Origin: Nonomuraea soli
GTDB lineage: Bacteria > Actinomycetota > Actinomycetes > Streptosporangiales > Streptosporangiaceae
Length of the DNA stretch: 64,000 bases
Direction: 5' to 3'
Assembly: GCF_013761175.1 (NCBI RefSeq)
Contig: NZ_JACDUR010000005.1
Span: 220,970-284,969 of the forward strand
Part shown: piece by piece, positions 24,206 to 32,976 of the stretch
Position numbering within the stretch: position 1 is the first letter of the stretch
Layout: each line of letters starts with the position of its first letter
Made by a program: the position numbers and the translations under genes
Notes under the pieces: model-generated
The model's input: only the letters and a program-made list of their open reading frames with translations
What the model was told of the DNA's origin: nothing
The model's database searches: none

Positions 24206-25138
24206 GTGCGTACGTCAGTCGTGATCTGCGTCTATACGGAAGAGCGCTGGGAGGACATCAGGCAGGCCGTGGAGTCGGTCGGCGCCCAGCGGCGCCAGCC
24301 GTACGAGCTGATCCTCTCGGTCGACTACAACCCCGGCCTGCAGGAGAAGCTCGCACGCGCCTACCCTCAGGCGATCGTCGTGGCCAACAACCACGACAAG
24401 GGCCTGTCGGGCGGCAAGAACACCGGCGCCGACGTGGCCACCGGTGACATCGTGGCCTACCTCGACGACGACGCGGTGGCCGACCCGGGGTGGCTGGAGG
24501 CACTGGAGGAGGGCTTCCAGGACCCGCGGGTGGTCGGCGTCGGCGGGCGCACGGATCCGATCTGGGCTTCGGGACGGCGTCCGCGCTGGTTCCCGTACGA
24601 GTTCGACTGGACCGTGGGATGCACCTACCGGGGCATCCCACCCGTCAAGGCGCCGATCCGCAACGTCATGGGCGGCAACGCCGCCTTCGTACGGACGGCC
24701 GTCGCCGAGGTCGGCGGCTTCCGCAGCGGCATCGGACGCAGCGTGCAAGGACGCAAGAGCAGGCCGCTGGGCTGCGAGGAGACCGAGTTCTGCATCCGGC
24801 TCAGCCAGCGCAAGCCCGGCGCGGTGATGTTGTACCAGCCGGCCGCGGTCATCGGGCACAAGGTCTCGCGCCAGCGCGAGAGCTTCCGATACTTCCGTTC
24901 CCGCTGCTTCGCAGAAGGCCTGTCGAAGGCGCTGGTGACACAGTTCGTCGGCACCCAGGACGGACTGGCCAGCGAGCGGGCGCACGCGTTCAAGACCCTG
25001 CCGCTCGGCGTGCTGAGAGGCGTGGGCCAGACGCTGCGCGGAGACGTCGGCGGGCTGGGCAAGGCCGCCGCCATCGTCATCGGACTGGCCTGGACCACCT
25101 GGGGATACGTGCTGGGCCGCTGGAGGATCAAACGATGA
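24206..25138 (+). CDS. GT2-family glycosyltransferase
   Basis: A 310-aa GT-A glycosyltransferase with SVVICVYTEERW at the N-terminus, GLSGGKNTGADVATGDIVAYLDDDAVADPGWL carrying the DDD metal motif near residue 96, GGRTDPIW, MGGNAAFVRT, and CEETEFCIRL as the ED(E) catalytic-base region. A hydrophobic segment near the C-terminus (KAAAIVIGLAWTTWGYVLG) may associate with the membrane. GTG 24206 has AGGAAG seven bases upstream. Its TGA overlaps the deacetylase ATG (ATGA). It likely elongates the surface polysaccharide. Confidence 0.87.
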   Translation: MRTSVVICVYTEERWEDIRQAVESVGAQRRQPYELILSVDYNPGLQEKLARAYPQAIVVANNHDKGLSGGKNTGADVATGDIVAYLDDDAVADPGWLEALEEGFQDPRVVGVGGRTDPIWASGRRPRWFPYEFDWTVGCTYRGIPPVKAPIRNVMGGNAAFVRTAVAEVGGFRSGIGRSVQGRKSRPLGCEETEFCIRLSQRKPGAVMLYQPAAVIGHKVSRQRESFRYFRSRCFAEGLSKALVTQFVGTQDGLASERAHAFKTLPLGVLRGVGQTLRGDVGGLGKAAAIVIGLAWTTWGYVLGRWRIKR

Positions 25139-25929
25139 TCAGAGTGCCGATCCTGATGTACCACTCGGTCACCGACCGGCCGAACCCCCAGACCGCGCCG
25201 CTGGCCGTACGGATCGGGGACTTCACCGACCAGCTCAGCTATCTCAAGGAGACCGGGTTCACCCCGATGACCGCCTCCGACCTGGTCGCGGCCTTCAACA
25301 AGAACCAGGTGCCCGCCAAACCCGTCGTGGTCACCTTCGACGACGGCTACGCCGACTTCCACAGCAACGCCCTGCCGGTGCTCGACCGCCTCAACTTCCC
25401 CGCCACCGTCTTCCTGACCAGCGGCTGGGTCTCCGACGCGGGCAAGGACGCCGCGGGCGACCCCCTCGACGAGATGCTCACCTGGAGCCAGGCACGGGAG
25501 GCTGCCGCCACCGGCATCGAGATCGGCGGGCACAGCCACAGCCACCCCCAGCTCGACCAGCTCCCCGACCCCGAGCTCCGGCAGGAGCTGCGCAAGAACA
25601 AGGCGCTCCTCGAGGACAACATCGGCCGCCCGGTCGCCACCATGGCCTACCCGTACGGCTACAGCAGCGCCCGCGTGCGCCGCGAGGTCTACAAGGCCGG
25701 ATACTTCGCCGGATACGCGGTCGCCAACGCCATCGCCGCCGACAAGCACGACATGCTCGCCATCCCCCGCCTGACCGTGGCCAGGCACACGAGCATGAGC
25801 ATGTTCACCCGCGCCGTGGAGGGCAATGCCGTCCCCCTGATCTACCTGCGCGAACGCGTCCTCACCAAGGGCTATGCGATCGTCAGGCGCACGAGGTACG
25901 GCATGCGACGGGCCATGCGCAATGTCTAG
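25135..25929 (+). CDS. polysaccharide deacetylase (NodB/CE4 family)
   Basis: A 264-aa CE4 esterase. Motif 1 TFDDGYAD (residues about 64-71) supplies the base Asp and metal Asp; motif 2 HSHSHPQL near 138 gives the zinc His residues; later motifs include AYPYGYSSARVR. It removes N- or O-acetyl groups from polysaccharides. There is no signal peptide, so it may act inside the cell or be peripherally bound. The gene overlaps both neighbours (4 bp upstream, 8 bp downstream), placing it firmly in the cluster. Confidence 0.88.
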   Translation: MIRVPILMYHSVTDRPNPQTAPLAVRIGDFTDQLSYLKETGFTPMTASDLVAAFNKNQVPAKPVVVTFDDGYADFHSNALPVLDRLNFPATVFLTSGWVSDAGKDAAGDPLDEMLTWSQAREAAATGIEIGGHSHSHPQLDQLPDPELRQELRKNKALLEDNIGRPVATMAYPYGYSSARVRREVYKAGYFAGYAVANAIAADKHDMLAIPRLTVARHTSMSMFTRAVEGNAVPLIYLRERVLTKGYAIVRRTRYGMRRAMRNV

Positions 25930-27226
25930 CCTCCGGCGGATGATCCTCAGGGATCTCCGCAACCCGCTGCTGCGCAACGGCTACGCGCTCATGGCCAACA
26001 CCGGCATCACCGCCGTGCTGGGCATGGGCTACTGGCTGCTGGCCGAACACCTGTACACCCCGGAGGAGTTCGGCCGCGGCCAGGCGCTCATCACCGTCAT
26101 GCGGCTGTTCTCGTCGCTGACCGCGCTGAGCATGGCCGGGGCGCTGGCGAAGTTCATCCCGATCTCGGGCAGGCGCATCCCCGAGCTGATCCTTCGCGGG
26201 TACGGCCTGGCGGGCGCCGTCGGGTGCACCGCCGCGGTGGGCTTCCTGCTCACCCTGCCGCTGTGGGGCGAGACCTACTCGTGGCTCGGCGGGCTCGGGC
26301 CCGACCTGTTCTTCCTGGGCGCCGTGCTGGTCTGGACGGTCTTCACCCTGCAGGACGTGGTCCTCACCGGGCTGCGCCAGGCCGTGTGGGTGCCCGCCAA
26401 CAGCCTGGTGTTCGGCCTGGTCAAGATGGGACTGCTGGTCGCACTGGCCGGGGCGCTGCCGCACGGCGGCATCTTCGTGTCGTGGGTCATCCCGACGGCG
26501 CTGGCGCTCATCCCGATCAACTGGTTCATCTTCGGCTACGTCGTGCCGCGCCACCAGCGCAACAACCCCACCAACGAACGCCCGCCCCGGCTCAGGGAGA
26601 TCGGGCGTTTCCTCGCAGGCGACTACCCGGGGGCGCTGTCCATCCTGGCGATCATCTACCTGGTGCCCACCCTGGTCTCGACCCAGGTGGGGCCGGCGGT
26701 GTTCGGGCGCTTCTCGATGGCGCACACGCTCGGCTGCCTGATCGAGGGGCTGGCGCTGAACATGGCGGTGTCGCTCACCGTCGAGGGCTCCCTCAAGCCG
26801 GGCGAACTGGCCGACAACTGCCGCAGGGCGCTGAGGCGGGCCTACACGATCCTCGTCCCGGTCATCGCGATCACCCTGCTGGCGGCGCCGCTCATCTTGA
26901 TGATCTTCGGCCAGGAGTTCGCCGACGAGGGCACCACGCTGCTGCGGCTGATGGCGCTGGCGGTGTTGCCTAGGGTGCTGATCGAGGTCTACCTGAGCGC
27001 CCTGAGAGCTCAGGGGCAGGCGCGGCGGCTGGCATTCGTGCAGATCGGGCTGGCCGTGCTCATCCTCGGCTCCATCCTGGCGCTCTTCCCCATCGCGGGG
27101 GTGGAGGCCGTCGGATGGGGGTTGCTGGTGAGTGAGCTTCTGGTGGCGGCGTTGATATACGGAGAGCTACGTAAAATCCTCAGAGTTGGTCAATCCGAAC
27201 AGCCGATTGTCACGCAGAGGTCTTGA
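25922..27226 (+). CDS. polysaccharide flippase/oligosaccharide transporter (MOP superfamily)
   Basis: A 434-aa protein with about 12 membrane segments from NTGITAVLGMGYWLLAEHLYTPEEFGRGQALITVM, the typical opening of Wzx/RfbX-type flippases, to VGWGLLVSELLVAALIYGEL. Such proteins flip lipid-linked oligosaccharides across the membrane. ATG 25922 overlaps the deacetylase stop by 8 bp. Together with the GT2 enzymes and the large membrane protein downstream this suggests a Wzx/Wzy-like export route; a true Wzy polymerase is not proven. Confidence 0.87.
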   Translation: MSSLRRMILRDLRNPLLRNGYALMANTGITAVLGMGYWLLAEHLYTPEEFGRGQALITVMRLFSSLTALSMAGALAKFIPISGRRIPELILRGYGLAGAVGCTAAVGFLLTLPLWGETYSWLGGLGPDLFFLGAVLVWTVFTLQDVVLTGLRQAVWVPANSLVFGLVKMGLLVALAGALPHGGIFVSWVIPTALALIPINWFIFGYVVPRHQRNNPTNERPPRLREIGRFLAGDYPGALSILAIIYLVPTLVSTQVGPAVFGRFSMAHTLGCLIEGLALNMAVSLTVEGSLKPGELADNCRRALRRAYTILVPVIAITLLAAPLILMIFGQEFADEGTTLLRLMALAVLPRVLIEVYLSALRAQGQARRLAFVQIGLAVLILGSILALFPIAGVEAVGWGLLVSELLVAALIYGELRKILRVGQSEQPIVTQRS

Positions 27227-27271
27227 GAGACCGCATGATGGGTCAGTGTGCAGCAACGGCGAGGCGATGAG

Positions 27272-30200
27272 ATGACAGCGGGCACCACCGGCTCCTCCGA
27301 CGTGGAGAAGTTCGATCCCGACGCCACCGGCGAGATCCCCAGGATCGACGCCGACCTCGCCACGCCCGCCGACCTCGCCGAGGAGGCCGCCGACGAGCCG
27401 GACCCGTCGGAGACTACGGCTGTGATCGACCTGCGCGCACTGAACGAGGCGGTGCAGGAGGCCGAACGCGCCGAGCAGGGCGGGCGCGCCGAGCTCGGCG
27501 CCGAGGCCGAGGACTTGGAAGACACCGAGGACACGGAGTCTGAGGACGCGGGGTCCGAGGACACAGGCCCCGAGGACGCGGGGTCCGACGACGACGCGGG
27601 GTCGCGTGAGACCGACGACGAGGACACCACGCCAAGGGCGATGGTCGCCCCCGCCGCCAAGACCGCCCCAGACGCCGACGGCGCCGACGCCGACACCGCT
27701 CCTGGCGGGGCCACCGTTGACGGAGCGGCCGCTGACAAGCCCGCCTCGGGCGGAGCCGCCGCTAGCGGAGCCGCCGCTAGCGGAGCCGCCTCTGACGAGG
27801 CCGCCTCTGGCAAGGCCGCCCACGAGGTCGCTGACGGCTTCGACGACGGCGGCGAGGAGGACACCGAGCTGACGCGGCCCGGCAGGTTGCCGTCGGCGGC
27901 CGTCGTGGTGGAGGACGACGAGCCCGACACCGGCGCCACGGTGACTCACCGGATCCGGCCCTCCGCCAGCGTGCACATCGGGCAGCCGCCCACCGTCGAG
28001 GGCGCCAGCGACACCGTCACCGTCCGGGCGCCTCACGCCATCCCCGGCCTGCCCGCCGTACCGGAGGAGGACGGCGCCGAGCCGGTCGACGCGCCCGGCA
28101 CGGGGGTCGCCCCGAAGAGCGCAGCCGCCGAGACCGTAGCCCCCGACGCCGTGGCCCCCGGCGCGGCGACCGCCAGAAGCGCAGCGTCCACCACCACGGA
28201 CCCGAGCAGCGCGGCCGCCAAGGCCGCCGCCGCGTCGCCCGTCGCAGTCCCCAGGAAGACCGCCGTTCAGCAGGTCGCGGCGCGGCCGGGGCGGATGGCG
28301 GCGATCATGCAGGCGGCGCCGAGCTGGCTGCCCGCGGTGCTGATGATCGAGGGCCTGGTGATGTACATCCTGGCCCTCAAGCTCGACCCCGGCCCCCTGC
28401 GCGGCGTGCGCCCGCAGGACATCGACGGCCTGGGCCTGATCTCGGCTCTCCCGCTGAGCGCCTTCGCCGCGATCCTCATCCTGATCGTCTCATTCTTCAT
28501 CACGGTCAACCAGAGCGTCGACCGCAAGTTCCTGCTGCTGTTCCAGATCGCCGCGATCACGTTCGCCCTGCACGGGGCGGGGTCGCTGGTGGCCGACGAG
28601 CCGCGTTTCCCCACCGCCTACGTGCACGCGGGCTTCGTCGACTTCATCAACAGGACCGGCGAGTCCTCCATCAACATCGACGCCCGCATGGGCTGGCCGG
28701 GCTTCTTCGTCTTGTTCGCCTTCGTGGCCAGGACGGCGGGCATCACGGACCTGACGACGATCCTGCAGTGGACGCCGCTGGTCATGAACCTGCTCTACCT
28801 GCTGCCGTTCGTGCTGATCCTGCGCCAGGTGGTAGCCACGACGAGGGCCCGCTGGTACGCCGCGCTGCTCTTCGTCATCGTGCAGTGGATCGCCCAGGAC
28901 TACTTCTCGCCGCAGGGCTTCACCTTCGCGATCTACCTGGTGTTCGTGGCGGTCCTGCTGCGCTGGTTCGGCAAGGTGGAGCCGAGGGTCAGGCCGCTGC
29001 CCAAGAAGAGGGGCCTGCGCAGGCTCCTGGCCAAGCTCGACGCGATGACGCCGGGCGAGCTGGCCAACACCGGCACCTACCGCGCCGACCGGCTGCTGAT
29101 GCTGCTGATGCTCATCGCGCTGTTCGTGGCGGCGGTGGCCTCGCACCAGATCACCCCGTTCATGATGCTGGGCGTGCTGACGGCGTTCCTGCTGTTCAAG
29201 CGCACGAAGCTGAGCTGGGCGCTGCCGTTCTTCTTCGGCCTGATGGTGCTGGGCTGGATCAGCTATCAGACGGTCGGTTTCTGGGCCGGCAACATCGACT
29301 CGATCTTCGGCAGTCTCGGCCGCATCCTGACGAACCTGCAGAGCAACACCGGTGACCGGATCGCGGGCAGCGACCCGGAGCACGCGCTGGTCCTGCAGGT
29401 GCGGCTGGGCATCCTGGCCGCGGTGCTGAGCCTGGCGGCGATCGGGCTGCTGCGGCGGCTGCGGCGCGGGGTGTTCGACCGGGCTGCGCTGATCCTGATG
29501 TGCGTGCCGGTGATCGCGCTGGGGTTGCAGAGTTACGGCGGCGAGATCGGCCTGCGCATCTACATGTTCGCGCTGCCGGGCGCCTGCCTGCTGGCGGCGT
29601 ACGCGTTCTTCCCGAACCTGCCGGCCGACAGCGAGGACGCCCGCGACGAGACGATCCCGATCAAGCGCGGGGCGCCCCGGTTCAACCCGCGTATCACCAG
29701 GGCGATCTCGCTGACGATGGCCCTGGTGGTGGCGATGGGCCTGTCGATGGCCTTCCTGGTCGCCCGCTACGGCAACGAGAAGTTCGAGCGGGTGACCAGT
29801 GGCGAGGTCGCCGCGATGCGCTACATCTACGAGAACGACAAGCCCAGCGCCCGGGTCATGTACCTGGTGCCCAAGGAGGGCCAGGAGAGCACGCCGATCC
29901 TGCCGTGGGCGGAGCGCGACCTGGAGTACATCAACTGGAACCTCCAGGCCGCGGTCAAGCCCGACCCCACCCAGATCGGCGACGTGGTGGCCAAGCTGAA
30001 GGCCAGCCCGCGCAACACCTTCCTGGTGGCGACCTCGGCGCAGTACGCCTACCTGCAGCTCAACGAGGGTTTCCCGGCTGACTGGGGTCCGCGGTTCATC
30101 GCGGCGCTCGACGCCTCCAAGGATCTGAAGAAGGTCTACTCCAACAAGGACGCGGCCGTCTACACGTGGGCGAACTTCGTCAAGGGCACCGAGATCCCCG

Positions 30201-30436
30201 ATCCGATCCCCTACGCGGGGCAGTCGGATCCGAGCTCGCCGTGGACGCCCGTGGGCCTGGTGGCGCTGGCCGTCACCTGGATCACGCTGTTCGCCTACGA
30301 GCTGATCAGGCTGAACGGCTCGGAGCGGGCGCAGCGTCGTCGCAGGTGGCTGCTCTGGGTGGCGGTGCCGGCCTTCGTGGTGTCGATCGCGGTGATCGTC
30401 GAGCGGTTCGTCTACATCGCCTCGCAGAACGGCTAG
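27272..30436 (+). CDS. large polytopic membrane protein with acidic disordered N-terminus, candidate polysaccharide polymerase/glycosyltransferase
   Basis: A 1054-aa protein in two parts. Residues 1 to about 340 are acidic and rich in Ala, Glu, Asp and Pro (EDTEDTESEDAGSEDTG, repeated SGAAASGAA), a predicted disordered cytoplasmic arm. From about 345 there are a dozen or so hydrophobic segments, a loop with INIDARMGWPGFF, QDYFSPQGFTFAIYLVFVAV, and a large extracytoplasmic C-terminal portion before the last membrane segments. The scheme resembles GT-C glycosyltransferases or O-antigen polymerases, but I see no diagnostic motif. ATG 27272 has GAGG seven bases upstream; GTG 27248 is an alternative. 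It is the last gene of this cluster run. Confidence 0.75.
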   Translation: MTAGTTGSSDVEKFDPDATGEIPRIDADLATPADLAEEAADEPDPSETTAVIDLRALNEAVQEAERAEQGGRAELGAEAEDLEDTEDTESEDAGSEDTGPEDAGSDDDAGSRETDDEDTTPRAMVAPAAKTAPDADGADADTAPGGATVDGAAADKPASGGAAASGAAASGAASDEAASGKAAHEVADGFDDGGEEDTELTRPGRLPSAAVVVEDDEPDTGATVTHRIRPSASVHIGQPPTVEGASDTVTVRAPHAIPGLPAVPEEDGAEPVDAPGTGVAPKSAAAETVAPDAVAPGAATARSAASTTTDPSSAAAKAAAASPVAVPRKTAVQQVAARPGRMAAIMQAAPSWLPAVLMIEGLVMYILALKLDPGPLRGVRPQDIDGLGLISALPLSAFAAILILIVSFFITVNQSVDRKFLLLFQIAAITFALHGAGSLVADEPRFPTAYVHAGFVDFINRTGESSINIDARMGWPGFFVLFAFVARTAGITDLTTILQWTPLVMNLLYLLPFVLILRQVVATTRARWYAALLFVIVQWIAQDYFSPQGFTFAIYLVFVAVLLRWFGKVEPRVRPLPKKRGLRRLLAKLDAMTPGELANTGTYRADRLLMLLMLIALFVAAVASHQITPFMMLGVLTAFLLFKRTKLSWALPFFFGLMVLGWISYQTVGFWAGNIDSIFGSLGRILTNLQSNTGDRIAGSDPEHALVLQVRLGILAAVLSLAAIGLLRRLRRGVFDRAALILMCVPVIALGLQSYGGEIGLRIYMFALPGACLLAAYAFFPNLPADSEDARDETIPIKRGAPRFNPRITRAISLTMALVVAMGLSMAFLVARYGNEKFERVTSGEVAAMRYIYENDKPSARVMYLVPKEGQESTPILPWAERDLEYINWNLQAAVKPDPTQIGDVVAKLKASPRNTFLVATSAQYAYLQLNEGFPADWGPRFIAALDASKDLKKVYSNKDAAVYTWANFVKGTEIPDPIPYAGQSDPSSPWTPVGLVALAVTWITLFAYELIRLNGSERAQRRRRWLLWVAVPAFVVSIAVIVERFVYIASQNG
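27752..27810 (+). repeat. tandem 15-bp repeats within the large membrane protein gene
   Basis: About four tandem copies of a 15-bp unit (GGAGCCGCCGCTAGC and variants) encode the SGAAA-type repeats of the acidic arm. Copy number could vary between strains. Confidence 0.6.
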
Positions 30437-30442
30437 GCGGGG

Positions 30443-30901
30443 TCATTCGGCCCAGCGGCCGTCCCTCATGATCACGCGGCCCTTCAGCTCGTTGACCTCG
30501 CGCCAGGCCATGATGCGGCCGGGCCGGATCCTGAAGTAGACGTAGGGGGTCGTCTGCTCGCGCGGGTCGAAGCCGGTCTTGACGGCGAAGGCGTCGCCGG
30601 TCGGGGCGGGGATGTCGGCTGCCGGGACGGCTTCCGCCGTACCCGTGATCATGATCACGTCGCGGGTGTGGCCCAGGCTGAGGTGGACGGTCCTTCCTCC
30701 GGCGAGGTTGCGTGCCGTACGGCTGGCGGCGTCGGTGCCGAGCAGGAGCGTCCCGTCCTCCCAGAGGAAGCTCAGGGGGATGAGGTACGGCTCGGCGCTG
30801 CCGGGGTCGGCCGTGGCCACCCAGACGTCGACGTCGTCCGTCAGGCGCTGGAGGGTGTCGTGCTTGCGCTGGTCGAGGGTTCTGGCTTCCGGCAGGGACA
30901 T
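30443..30901 (-). CDS. pyridoxamine 5'-phosphate oxidase-family (FMN/F420-type) protein
   Basis: A 152-aa split-barrel flavin- or F420-binding protein. DVWVATADPGSAEPYLIPLSFLWEDGTLLLGT and SRTARNLAGGRTVHLSLGHTRDVIMITGTA are typical of PPOX-class oxidoreductases. ATG 30901 follows a strong AGGAGG ten bases upstream; a longer reading to 30952 lacks a site. It ends 6 bp after the convergent large membrane protein. The cofactor (FMN, F420 or heme) and substrate cannot be read from the sequence. Confidence 0.82.
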   Translation of the reverse strand: MSLPEARTLDQRKHDTLQRLTDDVDVWVATADPGSAEPYLIPLSFLWEDGTLLLGTDAASRTARNLAGGRTVHLSLGHTRDVIMITGTAEAVPAADIPAPTGDAFAVKTGFDPREQTTPYVYFRIRPGRIMAWREVNELKGRVIMRDGRWAE

Positions 30902-31023
30902 GGTGATGCTTCCTCCTGGTTCGATCCGCTGCTGCCCAGCATGCCGGATCACGTTGATAGATCCGCTTCACATCCGCTATGCACCTGCGGAGCTCTCAAG
31001 GCGGTCGCGTAACCTCGGGAAAT

Positions 31024-32085
31024 ATGTTGACCGTCAACGCCTACGGCGCCACCTCGGCCACCGAGCCACTCGTCCCGATGACGATCGAGCGCCGCGAGCC
31101 CGGCCCCACCGACGTGCTCATCGAGATCAAATATGCCGGCATCTGCCATTCCGACATTCACACGGTCCGCGAGGAGTGGGGTGACATCCCGTTCCCGCTG
31201 GTCCCTGGCCACGAGATCGCCGGGGTGGTGGCCGCGGTCGGCGACCGGGTGACCAGGCACCGGGTCGGAGACAGGGTCGGGGTGGGCTGCATGGTCGACT
31301 CCTGCCGTGAGTGCGCCAGCTGCCGCAAGGGCCTGGAGCAGTACTGCCTCAAGGGCGCCACGATGACCTACGGCGGCCGCGACAGGGACGGCAACGTCAC
31401 CCACGGCGGCTACTCCACCCACGTCGTGGTGGACCAGGACTTCGTGCTGGGCATCCCCGAGGGCATCGGGCTCGACGAGGCGGCGCCGCTGCTGTGCGCG
31501 GGCATCACGCTCTACTCCCCGCTGCACCACTGGGGCGCGGGGCCCGGCAAGAAGGTGGCGATCGTGGGCCTGGGCGGCCTCGGCCACATGGGCGTCAAGA
31601 TCGCTCACGCGATGGGCGCCGACGTGACCGTGCTGTCGCAGTCGCTCAAGAAGCGCGAGGACGGCCTGCGCCTGGGCGCCGACCACTACTACGCCACCAG
31701 CGACCCGGCGACCTTCGAGCTGCTCGCGGGCACGTTCGACCTCATCGTCAACACCGTCAGCGCCCGCGTGGACCTCAACGCCTACCTGTCGCTGCTGGCG
31801 CCCGACGGCGTCATGGTCTGCGTGGGCGCGCCGCCTGAGCCGCTCGAGGTGCAGGTGTTCTCCCTGATCTCGGCACGCAGGTCGGTGGCGGGCTCGAACA
31901 TCGGCGGCATCGCCGAGACCCAGGAGATGCTCGACTTCTGCGCCGCGCACGGCTTCGGCGCCGACATCGAGACCATCCCCGCCGACAAGATCAACGAGGC
32001 GTACGAGCGGGTGCTGGCCTCGGACGTGCGCTACCGCTTCGTCATCGACGTCTCGACGCTGGTCACCAGTGGGCAGGACGGCTGA
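31024..32085 (+). CDS. zinc-dependent NAD(P) alcohol dehydrogenase (cinnamyl-alcohol dehydrogenase type)
   Basis: A 353-aa medium-chain dehydrogenase. Catalytic zinc ligands lie in CHSD and GHE near the N-terminus; a structural-zinc loop CRECASCRKGLEQYC holds four Cys near residues 95-109; the Rossmann motif GLGGLGHMGVKIA is near 180. ADVTVLSQSLKKRED following it suggests NADP(H) preference, as in YahK/AdhC-type aldehyde reductases. ATG 31024 matches the family start. It is convergent with the pentapeptide gene (23-bp overlap). Physiological substrate unknown. Confidence 0.9.
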   Translation: MLTVNAYGATSATEPLVPMTIERREPGPTDVLIEIKYAGICHSDIHTVREEWGDIPFPLVPGHEIAGVVAAVGDRVTRHRVGDRVGVGCMVDSCRECASCRKGLEQYCLKGATMTYGGRDRDGNVTHGGYSTHVVVDQDFVLGIPEGIGLDEAAPLLCAGITLYSPLHHWGAGPGKKVAIVGLGGLGHMGVKIAHAMGADVTVLSQSLKKREDGLRLGADHYYATSDPATFELLAGTFDLIVNTVSARVDLNAYLSLLAPDGVMVCVGAPPEPLEVQVFSLISARRSVAGSNIGGIAETQEMLDFCAAHGFGADIETIPADKINEAYERVLASDVRYRFVIDVSTLVTSGQDG

Positions 32086-32830
32086 GCGAGGCGGGCAGCC
32101 GGGTGGACCCGTCGCCGCGCGCGGAGTCGAGCTGCGACTGGACGAGGAAGACGCTGCCTGTCAGGTCGGCGCCTGACAGGTCGGCTCCGCGCAGGTCGGC
32201 CCCGATGAGGTCGCAGTCACGCAGATCGGCTCCGCGCAGGTCGGCGCCGATCAGGTAGGCGCCGCGGAAGCTCGCCCCGCGAAGGCGGGCTCCGCGCAGC
32301 CGGGCACCCATGAGCATGGCGCCACGGTGGTCCTTCTTCTTGCCAGGTACGGCCGCGCGGACCCGCTCTCCCGCGGCCTGCAGGAGCGGGTTGACGCTCG
32401 CCCTCAGCTCCGCGACGTCGAGCGCCAGCAGGGCCTCGGGCGTCTCGGAGGACAACCCGGCGAGCCGGTCACGCGCGTCGCGCAGTTCGGGCGACGGGAA
32501 CCGCTCCAGCGCCTCGGTGACGTAGTAGAGCAGCTCGTGCACGTCACGCACGACCGGGAAGACCTCCTGCATCTCGGGAGCCCGCACCCCGGAGAAGGTC
32601 ACCTGGGAGACCTGCTGCCCGGCCCCGAAGCAGTCGTAGACCGTACAGCCGGGAAACCCGCGCGAGCGCAGCTCGCGGTGGATGCCGCAGCGGTGGTCGT
32701 CGCGCAGGTTGGGGCAGGGCGTGCCGGCCGGCTTGTCGATGGCGAAGTCGGACGACGCGGTGAAGGCCGGGACCACGCAACACAGGGCGAAGCAGCGTGA
32801 GCAGTCGGCGCGCAGGGCCGGGGACGTCAT
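32063..32830 (-). CDS. Cys-rich (YkgJ-like) plus pentapeptide-repeat protein
   Basis: A 255-aa protein. The first 70 residues carry a Cys pattern (C10, C13, CC17-18, then CPN, CGIH, C, C) like the CxxCC zinc/iron-cluster domain of YkgJ proteins. From about residue 170, pentapeptide repeats A(D/N)LxG run for roughly 10 turns (GARLRGARLRGASFRGAYLIG), forming a quadrilateral beta-helix. In MfpA/Qnr proteins such helices mimic DNA and protect gyrase; here the helix is short and no such role is shown. Its ATG overlaps the stop of the small Pro/Arg-rich gene (ATGA), making it the third gene of a coupled trio. Confidence 0.82.
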   Translation of the reverse strand: MTSPALRADCSRCFALCCVVPAFTASSDFAIDKPAGTPCPNLRDDHRCGIHRELRSRGFPGCTVYDCFGAGQQVSQVTFSGVRAPEMQEVFPVVRDVHELLYYVTEALERFPSPELRDARDRLAGLSSETPEALLALDVAELRASVNPLLQAAGERVRAAVPGKKKDHRGAMLMGARLRGARLRGASFRGAYLIGADLRGADLRDCDLIGADLRGADLSGADLTGSVFLVQSQLDSARGDGSTRLPASLSRPAHW

Positions 32831-32976
32831 CGAGCTTCGGGTCGCCCGCGCGTCAGGGACCGGTAGAGCGGCCGCTTGATCGGGCCCACGGGCTGTTCGG
32901 GCAGCGGCGAGGTGACCGGCTGCACGAGCTCGCGCTTCAACGGCCGGTAGAGAGGGCGGTGGCTGGATCGGCTCAC
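32827..32976 (-). CDS. small Pro/Arg-rich protein (49 aa), translationally coupled
   Basis: A 49-codon gene starting with GTG 32976, which overlaps the glycoside hydrolase stop (GTGA), and ending in a TGA that overlaps the ATG of the pentapeptide gene (ATGA). Such overlaps on both sides are strong evidence that it is translated. The product is basic and proline-rich and holds two copies of a RPLYR motif (HRPLYRPLKRE near the start, KRPLYRSLTR near the end) flanking QPVTSPLPEQPVGP. There is no signal peptide or membrane segment. I do not recognise a family. Confidence 0.65.
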   Translation of the reverse strand: MSRSSHRPLYRPLKRELVQPVTSPLPEQPVGPIKRPLYRSLTRGRPEAR

